Shown: positions 34,028-42,504 of the stretch, piece by piece
Position numbering within the stretch: position 1 is the stretch's first letter
How the letters are laid out: each line of letters starts with the position of its first letter
DNA from: Paraburkholderia gardini
GTDB taxonomy: Bacteria; Pseudomonadota; Gammaproteobacteria; Burkholderiales; Burkholderiaceae
Assembly: GCF_907164575.1 (NCBI RefSeq)
Contig: NZ_CAJQYY010000029.1
Location: 33,704 to 97,703, forward strand
Length of the DNA: 64,000 nucleotides
Reading direction: 5' to 3'
Notes under the pieces: model-generated
The model's input: only the letters and a program-made list of their open reading frames with translations
Told to the model about the DNA's origin: nothing
Database searches by the model: none
Translations under genes and position numbers: made by a program

Positions 34028-35632
34028 ATGGCGGCACCCAACGAAAAACTGGCGGACTCTCTGAGGGTACTCAAGGCGTTGCAGGACCAGGGCTTCCGGG
34101 TCTTCCAACCGTCGGCCATGCCCTCGCTCACTCGCACTCACCGGGAACGACTGGTCAAGGCCGGGTTCCTGAAGCAGGTCATCCAGGGATGGTATCTCGC
34201 GAACAATCCAGAGGATGCTGACGGCGATTCGACACACTGGTACGCCAACATGGAGGTCTTTGTCGCGGCGTACGCCAACTCGCGCTTCGATGGCGACTGG
34301 CAACTCAGTGCAGAACTATCAGTTCTGAAGCACAGCGGTCATACCAGCATTGCGAAACAGCTACAGCTGCAGTCACCGAAAGCCAACAACCAGCTGCAGG
34401 GACTACCACATGGCTGCTCCCTGTTTCTCTACCGTATTTCGGAACCGCAACTCGCCACCTCGCGAGCCCCGGCCGCTAGTGGACTACTACTTATGCCGTT
34501 GCCTGACGCGCTGATTCGCGTCAACCCGACGTTTTTTACCCAGCATGAGATGGCCGCCCAGATTGCGATGCGGCAAGTCGACATCTCGCTGCTCATCGCA
34601 CGCCTGCTCGAGGGCGGGCACAGTCAGGTTGCTGGCCGGCTGGCCGGCGCGCTCAGGGCCGCAGGGCGCGCGGCCGACGCAAACCAGTTGCTCACCACCA
34701 TGAAGGCCGCTATGTACACGACAACGGAGAACAATCCGTTCGAGCGGCCTCTTGCGCAAATTAGCGGACGACGCAACGAATCTCCCTACGTTCTGCGCAT
34801 CAATGCGATGTGGTCAACGATGCGCGAGACTGTCCTCAAGCGGTTTGAGAACGTTCCGATGCGGGAATTACCCGATGCGGACAGCCTGCTCGCCGACATC
34901 GCCGCCCGCTACGTCGCGGACGCATACCATTCGCTGTCCATCGAAGGTTACCGGGTCAGCGCGGAGCTGATAGAAAAGGCCCGTAATGGCCATTGGAGCC
35001 CGCTCACGCATCCGGGAGACCGGCAGACCAGAGACGCCATGGCAGCAAAGGGTTACGCGGAAACGCACAGCCACGTCAAGGCGCTCATCGGCCGCGTGAT
35101 GAAAGAAGGGCTGAAACCGGCGGGAGCCTTTAGCGCCGACTTCTTTCAATGGTATGTGACGCTTTTTTCGCCCAGTGTGCAGGCCGGTATTCTCAATGCA
35201 GGAGACCTGGCCGGTTTTCGCAACAATCAGGTTTTCATCCGTAATGCCCTTCACGTGCCGCCCTCTCCGGAGGCCGTACGGGAATGCATGCCAGCTTTGA
35301 TGGACCTGCTGGAAAACGAAGACCACCCCGGCGTCAGAGCCGTGCTGGGCCACTTCATTTTCGTTTTCATTCACCCGTACATGGACGGTAACGGGCGGTT
35401 GTCACGATTCATCATGAACTTCATGCTGACCACGGGCGGCTACCCATGGACAATCGTGACCGTCCAGTCGCGCAAGGCTTACCTGGACGCGCTCGAACAG
35501 GCCAGCACCTTTGGGAATATCGAACCGTTCGCCGACCTGCTTTGCAATCTGATATCAGAGCAGGCAGCGACTCCCGTCGAGCGTATTACCCAGCGTCCGG
35601 AAGCGGGCAACTGGACAGCGCCTCCGCTCTGA
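34028..35632 (+). CDS. Winged-helix (AbiEi-like)-Fic fusion protein, possible self-contained toxin-antitoxin
   Basis: A 534-aa protein. Residues 1-60 look like the N-terminal winged helix of AbiEi-type antitoxins (LADSLRVLKALQDQGFRVF ... FLKQVIQGWYLANN), residues 60-240 the rest of such a domain, and the C-terminal half a Fic domain with the complete catalytic loop HPYMDGNGR (449-457). The inhibitory motif S-x-x-x-E-G is present at 302-307 (SLSIEG), which in known Fic proteins blocks the nucleotide site. So this would be an autoinhibited AMP-transferase joined to a DNA-binding part. GC is lower than in the neighbouring operon. Start at ATG 34028 with a weak ribosome site. Confidence 0.85.
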   Translation: MAAPNEKLADSLRVLKALQDQGFRVFQPSAMPSLTRTHRERLVKAGFLKQVIQGWYLANNPEDADGDSTHWYANMEVFVAAYANSRFDGDWQLSAELSVLKHSGHTSIAKQLQLQSPKANNQLQGLPHGCSLFLYRISEPQLATSRAPAASGLLLMPLPDALIRVNPTFFTQHEMAAQIAMRQVDISLLIARLLEGGHSQVAGRLAGALRAAGRAADANQLLTTMKAAMYTTTENNPFERPLAQISGRRNESPYVLRINAMWSTMRETVLKRFENVPMRELPDADSLLADIAARYVADAYHSLSIEGYRVSAELIEKARNGHWSPLTHPGDRQTRDAMAAKGYAETHSHVKALIGRVMKEGLKPAGAFSADFFQWYVTLFSPSVQAGILNAGDLAGFRNNQVFIRNALHVPPSPEAVRECMPALMDLLENEDHPGVRAVLGHFIFVFIHPYMDGNGRLSRFIMNFMLTTGGYPWTIVTVQSRKAYLDALEQASTFGNIEPFADLLCNLISEQAATPVERITQRPEAGNWTAPPL

Positions 35633-35669
35633 CGACCTCTTCGTATGAAGCGCTTTTCACGTCACGCGT

Positions 35670-36020
35670 TCAGTGAAGCGCCGCAGGCTGGCCGACCCGC
35701 GAAGGCGGGTTGTTCAGCGCGAGGAGGAACGTGCTGAAGTTATGCGACCACGGGTTGTAGCCGGCCAGATCCTGCATCAACGTTTGCAGCAGTTCGGGCG
35801 CGACGTCGCGGTCGAATTCTTCCTGCTGCGCGCGCCTGATGCGTGCCACCAGTTCTTCATCGACGATAACCACGAGGTCGCGCGGATAACCGGCAGGACG
35901 AGGCCGGTTCGCCGGACGGGCGTGACGGATACAGAACTCGCGTTCCGCGAGGCGTGTGATGGAGCTTTGGGGGACGAGCGTCGAGAGGAGGCCGCACATG
36001 CGACTGGCAAAGTCATCCAT
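35670..36020 (-). CDS. Hypothetical protein (116 aa)
   Basis: No family recognised. The protein begins MDDFASRMCGLLSTLVPQ and includes a likely helix-rich middle (VIVDEELVARIRRAQQEEFDRDVAPELLQTLMQDL). AGGA lies ten bases before the ATG. It converges on the Fic gene with 37 bp between stops. Acid/base balance and codon use look like a real gene. No membrane segment or signal peptide. Confidence 0.6.
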   Translation of the reverse strand: MDDFASRMCGLLSTLVPQSSITRLAEREFCIRHARPANRPRPAGYPRDLVVIVDEELVARIRRAQQEEFDRDVAPELLQTLMQDLAGYNPWSHNFSTFLLALNNPPSRVGQPAALH

Positions 36021-36435
36021 TTTTATGATCCTTTAGTCCTGTAGACGGATTCGGAAAAATCGCCGGATCAGTTGCGAAAACCTGGCGCTGGATGCGTGGA
36101 GGGGGGGCCGCACATCAAAGGTCAAGTCAGACCCTATCGCTTCGGCGTGGTAGATGGAGCAGGATTCGCGCCAACTTGAAGTCGCGTGCCGGATGGCGCT
36201 CCGCGCCTTGTCGGGCCTTGCTCAAAAGGATTGACCTGTTTCGAGCAGGCAGGGCGGGGCGCGTGGATCGTGCAAATAATGCTCGAAGCGAGAGCAGGTT
36301 TTACGTTGTGTTACGTATCTTGCACGTGGGTTTCTGGGGGAGACGCGCGTAGGCCGCAAATAATGTTGCCAACGTCACGACATTAAAATGTCAGTGAACA
36401 TGCCATTCTTCTGCGATTCCCCTGGTTGGCGTCAT
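36021..36435. other. 415-bp gap without a recognisable gene
   Basis: Open frames here are Arg/Gly-rich shadows with no ribosome sites. One short palindrome, GACATT-AA-AATGTC (36379-36392), flanked by TCAC and GTGA, lies 44 bp beyond the stop of the gene at 36436. It is AT-rich in its core and could be an operator or a weak bidirectional terminator. Confidence 0.5.
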
Positions 36436-36732
36436 CTACGAGCACAGTACGCGGGGAGCCGTGCCCGGATCCGGATAATGGGTCTGGCTACGGAAAACCT
36501 GGCGCAACCCGGCCGTCGCGTCGATTTCCGCTTCGTTTCGCTCGTCAATGGTAAGCGCCGGGTCGCTGGAGAGGGCCGTGGGCAACGGCTGGTTGACCGC
36601 GCACACGACATGCTTGCCGTCGTGCAGCTGGACCTCCGTCGTGTAACGGGTGCGTGACGTTGCGAAAGCGGTGGAGACCAGGCAAAGGGTGAGAAGAATA
36701 AGGGCCGCCAATTTTCGTTGGACCTGTTGCAT
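36436..36732 (-). CDS. Small secreted protein, unknown function (98 aa)
   Basis: A clear signal peptide (VQRKLAALILLTLCLVSTAFA) leads to a mature part of about 74 residues containing two Cys (HVVCAVNQ and the C-terminal VLCS), which could form a disulfide in the periplasm. AGGAG lies nine bases before ATG 36732. No family recognised. It stands alone in the decayed accessory region. Confidence 0.65.
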   Translation of the reverse strand: MQQVQRKLAALILLTLCLVSTAFATSRTRYTTEVQLHDGKHVVCAVNQPLPTALSSDPALTIDERNEAEIDATAGLRQVFRSQTHYPDPGTAPRVLCS

Positions 36733-37046
36733 GATGAACACTCCTGAAGTCAGCGATGAAATCGCAGTACGCCCATTCTTCTCCAATCAAGCTTAAGCGC
36801 CGCTTATTAGTCAGTCTATTTTGGGCATTACTCATTTGCAAAGAGGAGCTTGCGTTCTGACGGTTAGATCGATTGCATCCTTATATCCGACCTGTTCATG
36901 GTGCATGCCCCTGGCGTTGATGGAATGCGCCGATGAGGTCCTCATCTGAATATCGGGCTTGAATGTCCGGCCGGACTATCAGGCTTTGCTCACCGAGGTC
37001 AGACCTGTATCGCCATCATGCCTGCTTGCCTTGTGCAACCGCCATA
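36733..37046. other. 314-bp gap, AT-richer, no gene seen
   Basis: The leader of the secreted protein gene and then non-coding sequence up to the transposase remnant. No hairpin, RNA gene or intact reading frame was found. Confidence 0.5.
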
Positions 37047-37460
37047 TCAGGGGAGCTGCGAACAGTTCGATGCGCTCATCCACGTTGCGGCAACTGGCGA
37101 GCGATACGCGCGGTTACCTGTGAGCAACGCCCACGCGATGCGCGCATTCTGGTTGACTTGCGCTACGGCCGCTGCTAAAGCCCCGCGCATTGGCGCCGAT
37201 GTGACCAGCCAGTGCGGTCGCCCGTCGGCACGCGGATGCCGGGAATCCCGGCAAGGCGCTGACTGGCCTCGCTGTGCCGGTGCCATTGGCGGATCTGTAC
37301 TTCCATCGCATCGATCTTGCGGTCGATTTCCCTGACATCATACGTATGTCCCATCGCCGCCAGCCTGCGTGCCCAGTAATGTGCGCTGCCACAGGCCTCC
37401 ATGTTGACCAGACAGGCCGGCAGGCCGGTGAAGCGGCGCCATCTGCATCTGGGGCGGTTC
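37047..37460 (-). pseudogene. IS110-family (IS1111-type) transposase remnant
   Basis: Pieces of an IS110 transposase survive in order but in three different frames. They are LPACLVNMEACGSAHYWARRL (early catalytic region), then after a deletion REIDRKIDAMEVQIRQWHR and SQRLAGIPGI, then ATALAGHIGANARGFSSGR in another frame, and finally QNARIAWALLTGNRAYR, the usual C-terminal end. Intact relatives are about 340 aa; here less than half is left with frameshifts. It cannot be active. Confidence 0.8.
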
Positions 37461-37495
37461 ATGGTGTTCAGTCTGAAATCCACAACGGTTAACAA

Positions 37496-38077
37496 TAGTC
37501 CACAAAACTACAGGAGCTTGCTGCAATTACTAACTCATTATTTTTTATTACAAATCAAATATAAAATTTTCCTTTCCGCATCGCATTCATGCGATCAGGA
37601 AATGAGTGACATCAGGGTTTTTTCGTCCGGACATGAATCTGGCGAGGGTCCGAGCATCGGCGAGCGGGCTATTGCAAATCCACGTCTGCAGGCAACATTA
37701 CATCCTTCATTTGTCCGATCTTTTCCTTTCTTTCGATCTGCCTTCCACTATGCAAATATCCTTTGGTTACCATAAATTTGTTTAATTATCCATATCAAAT
37801 TATTTGATCGACTCTGCTGTCTCGGCAAGAAAAACCGAAAGAGCTGAAAACAGCCAGTCCATTCAGGAGAAGGGCGATCGGAGGCCGTCGTGTAAGGTCT
37901 CGTCCCGGAATTTATGGAGTGGAAAATATATAAAACAATGTTGCCCGGGAAAGGGCGGGCAACGAGTAGTTTGTTCAGAATTTATATTTCAGTGCCAGGC
38001 TGCTCCGCGAGAGAAATCTGCATGTCTATAAAGCAGAAAAACAGACAGCCATTATTCTAAATATGACAGGAAGAGAC
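37496..38077. promoter_or_regulatory. AT-rich leader region of porin gene with palindrome and hairpin
   Basis: A 582-bp stretch without a convincing gene, far more AT-rich than the window average. It holds ATCAAAT-T-ATTTGAT (37794-37808), a perfect 15-bp palindrome, and a GC-rich hairpin GTTGCCCG/CGGGCAAC (37940-37963, 8-base loop). Just before the hairpin is AATATATAAAA, a possible -10 region. The hairpin would sit in the porin mRNA leader. A 75-codon frame at 37804-38031 has no ribosome site and odd composition. Confidence 0.45.
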
Positions 38078-39223
38078 ATGAAAAGCAGTAGTTACGGCAT
38101 TCTTGCCATTACCGTTATTGCAGCATCTTCGAATGCCATGGCGCAGAGCAGCGTCACGCTATATGGAACGATCGATGAGGCTGTGGCGTATTACAACAAT
38201 ACCGGTCAAGGTTCTGTGCTTCAATTGCAAGGAGCGGATCTGGCTTCCAACAAATGGGGGTTAAAGGGCGTAGAAGATCTGGGCGGAGGCCTTAAAACGG
38301 TTTTCGACCTCGAAAACGGTTTCGACATCAATACAGGGGTCATGAATCAGGGCGGCCGGGAGTTCGGCCACCAGGCCTATGTCGGTTTTTCGAGCGACCA
38401 TCTGGGCACACTGACGCTCGGCCGGCAATATGATCCAACGGTCGATCTGGTTCAGGGAATTACGGCAGACGGGTATGGCCCTGCGTTTACGACTCCCGGC
38501 GATGCCGACAACAACGACAATTCCATTCGCGTAAGCAACGCGATCAAGTACGCAAGCCCGACCTATGCTGGCTTTCAATATGAGTTGCTCTATGCACTCG
38601 GCGGTGTCGCGGGTAACACGAGTTCCGGCCAGACCTGCTCGGCTGCCGCGCTGTATACGAACGGGGGACTGAGTCTTGCCGCGGGTTACCTGTTTGCCAA
38701 AAACGACCAGGCCGGCGGGATCGGCACGGCTGATCCGATTCAGAACAATTCGGTGACTCCGCTTTACGACGCTGCAGCATTTGTCGGTTCGAGACAGATA
38801 GCCCAGGTGGCGGCGCAGTACGTAATCTCTGCGTTTACTGTCAACGCGCGCTATAGCAATGCCCAATATAAGCCGTACATCGACTTTGGCGCATTTGACC
38901 GCACGGAGCACTTCAACATCGGCGCAGCATCTCTAGGTTATCAGGCCACACCCGCTGAACTGCTGGCGATTGGTTATACCTACACGAAGTCGAATGGCGC
39001 GTCATCCGCTACATACCATTCCGTCGCGGCCAGTTCTCAATACAGTCTTTCCAAACGCACCACCCTGTATGCCACTGCGGGCTATACGCACGCCAGCGGT
39101 ACGACCTTTAGCAGCGATGGCACGGAAATCGTACCCGCTGGGGGAGCGGTGGGCGATCTGACCTCGGCGTCGGGCACGCCGAGTCAGGTCGCGGTCATGA
39201 TCGGTCTGGTTCACAAGTTCTGA
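38078..39223 (+). CDS. Gram-negative general porin
   Basis: A 381-aa outer-membrane beta-barrel of the Burkholderia-type porin family: signal peptide ending NAMAQ, then SSVTLYGTIDEAVAYY, the trademark GLKGVEDLGGGLKTVFDLENGF, GHQAYVGFSS and the terminal Phe (VAVMIGLVHKF). AGGAAGAG precedes ATG 38078. Codon use is less GC-rich than the second porin at 51573, fitting the accessory character of this region. Confidence 0.92.
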   Translation: MKSSSYGILAITVIAASSNAMAQSSVTLYGTIDEAVAYYNNTGQGSVLQLQGADLASNKWGLKGVEDLGGGLKTVFDLENGFDINTGVMNQGGREFGHQAYVGFSSDHLGTLTLGRQYDPTVDLVQGITADGYGPAFTTPGDADNNDNSIRVSNAIKYASPTYAGFQYELLYALGGVAGNTSSGQTCSAAALYTNGGLSLAAGYLFAKNDQAGGIGTADPIQNNSVTPLYDAAAFVGSRQIAQVAAQYVISAFTVNARYSNAQYKPYIDFGAFDRTEHFNIGAASLGYQATPAELLAIGYTYTKSNGASSATYHSVAASSQYSLSKRTTLYATAGYTHASGTTFSSDGTEIVPAGGAVGDLTSASGTPSQVAVMIGLVHKF

Positions 39224-39338
39224 CGTTCACGTCGACGTTCTCTTTGCCGTATCCCGCCGCACCGGATCGTTGCCGGAAGGTAGCGATTCGCCATATCAAG
39301 GTAGTCCGTGAAAATTATATTAATTGACTGGAGACATC

Positions 39339-40334
39339 ATGTCGTCGTTCTTTAAATTTCAGGCTCTCGCCGTCGGCGTTGCCGCAGCCGCGCTCTTTTC
39401 CGTGACGGCCGGCGCGCAGACTTCTCAATACCAGTTGGTCAAAACGATCGACTTGCCAGGCGCAACCGGCGGTCATGGCGATTGGGTCACCTATGATCCG
39501 GAGACCGAAACAGTCTGGCTTTCGCAGTCTCCCGATCACAATGTCGTGGTCATCGACGCGAAGGCACTTGCCGTCAAGGACACCATATCCGGCGTGGATT
39601 CCGGCAATGGCATCGCTCTCGACGGACGCTTTGCTTTCATCACCGACGCAACGTCCGGCAAACTGGTGGTCGTGGACAAGAGAACGCGCAGGAAAGTAGC
39701 CAGTGTCGATAGTGGCGGCAAAACGCCGGACGGCGTCAACGTCGACAATCGCACCGGCAAGATTTTTGTTGCAAACGACGACAGCAATAACGAAACGGTC
39801 TTCGAGAACAAGTCGCCGTTCAGGATGCTGAACGTATTCAAGCTCAAGCCTGAGGACTCGAAAGACGGTCCCGATGTCGCACTGTATGTTCGTTCCCAGG
39901 ATCGCCTGTACCAGCCGGTCGGAGGGAACATCGACGTCATCGATCCGAACACGGACAAAATCGTTGCTGTCTGGGACTTCGGAGTCAAGGGCGATGCCAA
40001 GGGCGGCATATACGACAGCAAGACTCATCACGTGATTTTCGGCACGAGCGACAAGAAAATGCTGGTTGTGGATCCGGCCAGCGGCAAACTGGTCGCCACC
40101 ATCCCGGTTGCCGGTTCCGTCGACCAGACGGCGATCGATACGGCAAGACGTCGGGCTTTCGTCGGGGACAAGACGGGCAACATCGAGGTCATCGATCTCG
40201 ATACCAATCAGGTGGTCGATCACATCGCCACCGAGAAGAACATGCATACGCTTGCCGTCGACACGAAGACTCACCGGATTTTTGTCTATCTGAATGCAAG
40301 CAACAAGGTAAGCGTGTTCGAGCGACGGTCCTGA
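39339..40334 (+). CDS. Secreted YncE-like beta-propeller protein
   Basis: A 331-aa protein with a signal peptide (ALAVGVAAAALFSVTAGAQ) and seven-bladed propeller repeats, each with a V-V-D core: HNVVVIDAKALAV, GKLVVVDKRTRRKV, GNIDVIDPNTDKIV, KKMLVVDPASGKLV and GNIEVIDLDTNQVV. Members are periplasmic and may bind DNA, cofactors or other proteins; none of their functions can be assigned here. GGAG lies before ATG 39339. It follows the porin by 115 bp and could share its transcript. Confidence 0.85.
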   Translation: MSSFFKFQALAVGVAAAALFSVTAGAQTSQYQLVKTIDLPGATGGHGDWVTYDPETETVWLSQSPDHNVVVIDAKALAVKDTISGVDSGNGIALDGRFAFITDATSGKLVVVDKRTRRKVASVDSGGKTPDGVNVDNRTGKIFVANDDSNNETVFENKSPFRMLNVFKLKPEDSKDGPDVALYVRSQDRLYQPVGGNIDVIDPNTDKIVAVWDFGVKGDAKGGIYDSKTHHVIFGTSDKKMLVVDPASGKLVATIPVAGSVDQTAIDTARRRAFVGDKTGNIEVIDLDTNQVVDHIATEKNMHTLAVDTKTHRIFVYLNASNKVSVFERRS

Positions 40335-40384
40335 GCTGGCAGGCCCGGCGTAAGGAGGAAATCGCCGGCAACGTCCGGCTGGAA

Positions 40385-40405
40385 GGGGAACAGGTACTGT
40401 TCCCC
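40385..40405 (+). terminator. Hairpin after the propeller gene
   Basis: GGGGAACA (40385-40392) and TGTTCCCC (40398-40405) with a five-base loop, 51 bp after the stop. No T-tract. Confidence 0.55.
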
Positions 40406-40520
40406 GCTTCACAGGCTGGCTGCCTTCGATCCGTAGTATCGCGGCTGGGGGCCGGACAGCCGCGTGCTGGCGCGCAGTGGCGTGGAAATGCTCTCCCGAT
40501 TGTTCAGCGGCCTCTTGATA

Positions 40521-40826
40521 TCATCGCTTTGTGCCCGGCAATCCGGCCCTGGCGAACGCACCTTCTAAAAAATCATTCCTCTGTGTCAACTGCCCGATCG
40601 TCGCGCGCAACGCCTTGAGGTCAACCGGCGGCCCGCTCAGCGACTGCCCCGCCGAGCCGGACACGTCGGCCGCGCGCTCTGCAATTGCTGGTTTCATTCT
40701 GTGATCTGGTTCGGGGAGACATCGAACTGGTGCGCCAATTCGGCCAGCGTCCGCTCGCTCTTCGCCCCGCGAGTCCTCCTTCCGCCTGAACGCCGCTGAG
40801 CGCGTCCGTCTCGTTCTCTTTGCCAT
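40521..40826 (-). pseudogene. IS3-family transposase OrfA remnant
   Basis: The ends match IS3/IS407-type OrfA: MAKRTRRTRSAAFRRK at the start, and PPVDLKALRATIGQL..NDFLEGAFARAGL at the end. Between them the frame has shifted: the other frame reads ERTLAELAHQFDVSPNQITE then a stop. OrfB is missing. The start codon is intact but the product would be scrambled in the helix-turn-helix. Confidence 0.8.
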
Positions 40827-40849
40827 CTTCAGTTCCCTTTGCCGGCTAT

Positions 40850-41350
40850 TACTGCTGGCTCAACGTCGTTCCACTTCTCTTCTCCAACTGTGCGAATTTG
40901 CGTGGCCACCTCTGCATGTTTGTCCCATGCAGATACATGTCGGCGAACGTGTTGTCCTTCTGCAGGCCGGAATTCGCGACGGCGATGTCGACCGTTTTGA
41001 AATGGGTGAAAAATACATCGAAGAATGCATCGGCACCGTACAGCGTCGGACCTCTGCCTGAACGGTAACGGCAGCGCCGCCAGCAGTCACGAATCGTTCG
41101 CACGCTTGAGTGGAATCGCGTGCGGTGTGCCACGCGAGTCGACCGCATGGCCCCGAAATGTGCTCTGCGACGGGCGGGAACGGGATTTGCGTCGTGGCGA
41201 GTACCGCGATGCGTGCGCCATCTGGAACGAAGCCCCGAATGGTCGCGGCAACCGGGTAGCGTGGGCCGCGCGAATCCATCGACGGCTTGAAGGACGCGCT
41301 CGCGGGTAGCGAGAAAGTCACGGTAACGGGAAAAATGGCAGCGGGCGGCG
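40850..41350 (-). pseudogene. Decayed short-chain dehydrogenase gene
   Basis: Fragments in two frames resemble the middle of an SDR: ERFVTAGGAAVTVQAEVR (adenine-binding strand region), then in the next frame FFDVFFTHFKTVDIAVANSGLQKDNTFADM, which matches the NNAG region of glucose-1-dehydrogenase-like enzymes. The glycine-rich start and the YxxxK part are not found. The boundaries are approximate. The rest of the 600-bp stretch between the IS3 remnant and the MipA gene shows nothing intact. Confidence 0.55.
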
Positions 41351-41435
41351 CAGCGGCAGCTTGAAAACAGTTGCTCTCGCACCGGTCCGGAAAGAACAAC
41401 GCAGATTTCCCCCGGGAACGGGGACCGGAGGCTTC

Positions 41436-42317
41436 ATGTTGAACGGCAGCGCGTTACGCGATGAGCAGATGTGCCGCGCACTGAAACTGGCCGCGATGCT
41501 GTCGACGGTGATCTCGACCACGATGCCCGTCGCCGCGCTGGCACAGACGCCATCGCCGCTTGCCGAATGGCAATACTCGGTGGGGCTTCCGCTGGAGAAA
41601 CTCTATAACGCACAGATTCCCGACTGGCAGGCACGCCTGGGCCTCGGCGTGACGGTGCGCCCGCGCTATGACGGCGCCGCGAATTATCACGCGATCGTCG
41701 GACCGACTATCGACGTGCGCTACCGCGACCTGTTCTTCCTCTCCACCGGCGAAGGGCTCGGCGTGAATCTCGTGCGCACCACGCACTGGCGCGCGGGTCT
41801 CGCGATAACCTACGACCTGGGCCGACGTGCAGAAGACAACTCGGGCCATCTCGACGGCATGGGCAACATCAATCCCGCGCCCGAGGCCAAGCTGTTCGCG
41901 GAATACGCCGTGTCGAAAGACTTTCCGCTTGTGATTCGCGCCGATATCCGGCGCAACCTCGGCGGTTCAGACGGCTGGATCGGCGACCTCGGCGCCTATA
42001 TGCCGTTGCCTGGCAGCTCGGAGAAATTCTTCTGGTTCGCCGGCCCGAACCTGGTCTTCGCCGATTCGCGCTATATGCAGACGTGGTATGGCGTCAGCAG
42101 CCTGCAGTCGGTGCGTTCCGGCTATCCGCAATACGATGCGAGCGCGGGGCTTAAATCAGTGGGCTTCGGTGTCAGCGCAATCTGGTTCTTCCAGAAGCAC
42201 TGGTTCGTGACGGGCGACGCCGGCCTGCAGCAACTGACAGGCGATGCGGCACGCAGCCCGGTGACGCGCAAGGCTACCAACGCAGTGTTCGATTTCTCGT
42301 TCAACTATCAGTTCTGA
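41436..42317 (+). CDS. MipA/OmpV-family outer-membrane protein
   Basis: A 293-aa barrel protein: signal sequence ending VAALAQ, then WQYSVGLPLEKLY, GVTVRPRYDGAANYHAIVGP, and a C-terminal aromatic (FDFSFNYQF) typical of outer-membrane insertion. MipA proteins scaffold murein synthesis in E. coli; OmpV members act in adhesion or osmotic response. GGAGG lies five bases before ATG 41436. A strong hairpin follows, so it is likely a single-gene unit. Confidence 0.88.
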   Translation: MLNGSALRDEQMCRALKLAAMLSTVISTTMPVAALAQTPSPLAEWQYSVGLPLEKLYNAQIPDWQARLGLGVTVRPRYDGAANYHAIVGPTIDVRYRDLFFLSTGEGLGVNLVRTTHWRAGLAITYDLGRRAEDNSGHLDGMGNINPAPEAKLFAEYAVSKDFPLVIRADIRRNLGGSDGWIGDLGAYMPLPGSSEKFFWFAGPNLVFADSRYMQTWYGVSSLQSVRSGYPQYDASAGLKSVGFGVSAIWFFQKHWFVTGDAGLQQLTGDAARSPVTRKATNAVFDFSFNYQF

Positions 42318-42327
42318 GTGCCGCCGC

Positions 42328-42355
42328 GTGTGATCGCGGCATCCCGCGATCACAC
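42328..42355 (+). terminator. Strong hairpin after MipA gene
   Basis: GTGTGATCGCG (42328-42338) and CGCGATCACAC (42345-42355), perfect 11-bp arms with a six-base loop, 11 bp after the stop. No T-tract. Confidence 0.65.
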
Positions 42356-42504
42356 TGCCACGCCGCCGGGCTTTGCCTGGCGTCCTCGCGATTCCCCGAA
42401 TTGCACTACACTCTCCGACTTTTGGCGTGCGACGTTACGCGCGCCCGCGCGGGCTTTCGTCCTGATTTCCCGTATCAAACCGCGATCCTCGAACCGACCG
42501 TTTC

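Noticed and set aside
34015..34221. A GTG-started 68-codon frame overlapping the start of the Fic gene
   Set aside because: It is in another frame from the Fic domain, short, and lacks any recognised feature.
36092..36352. An 86-codon frame in the gap at 36 kb
   Set aside because: Arg/Gly/Ala-rich without start signal or domain.
37804..38031. A 75-codon frame upstream of the porin
   Set aside because: No ribosome site, odd composition, and it runs through the leader hairpin.
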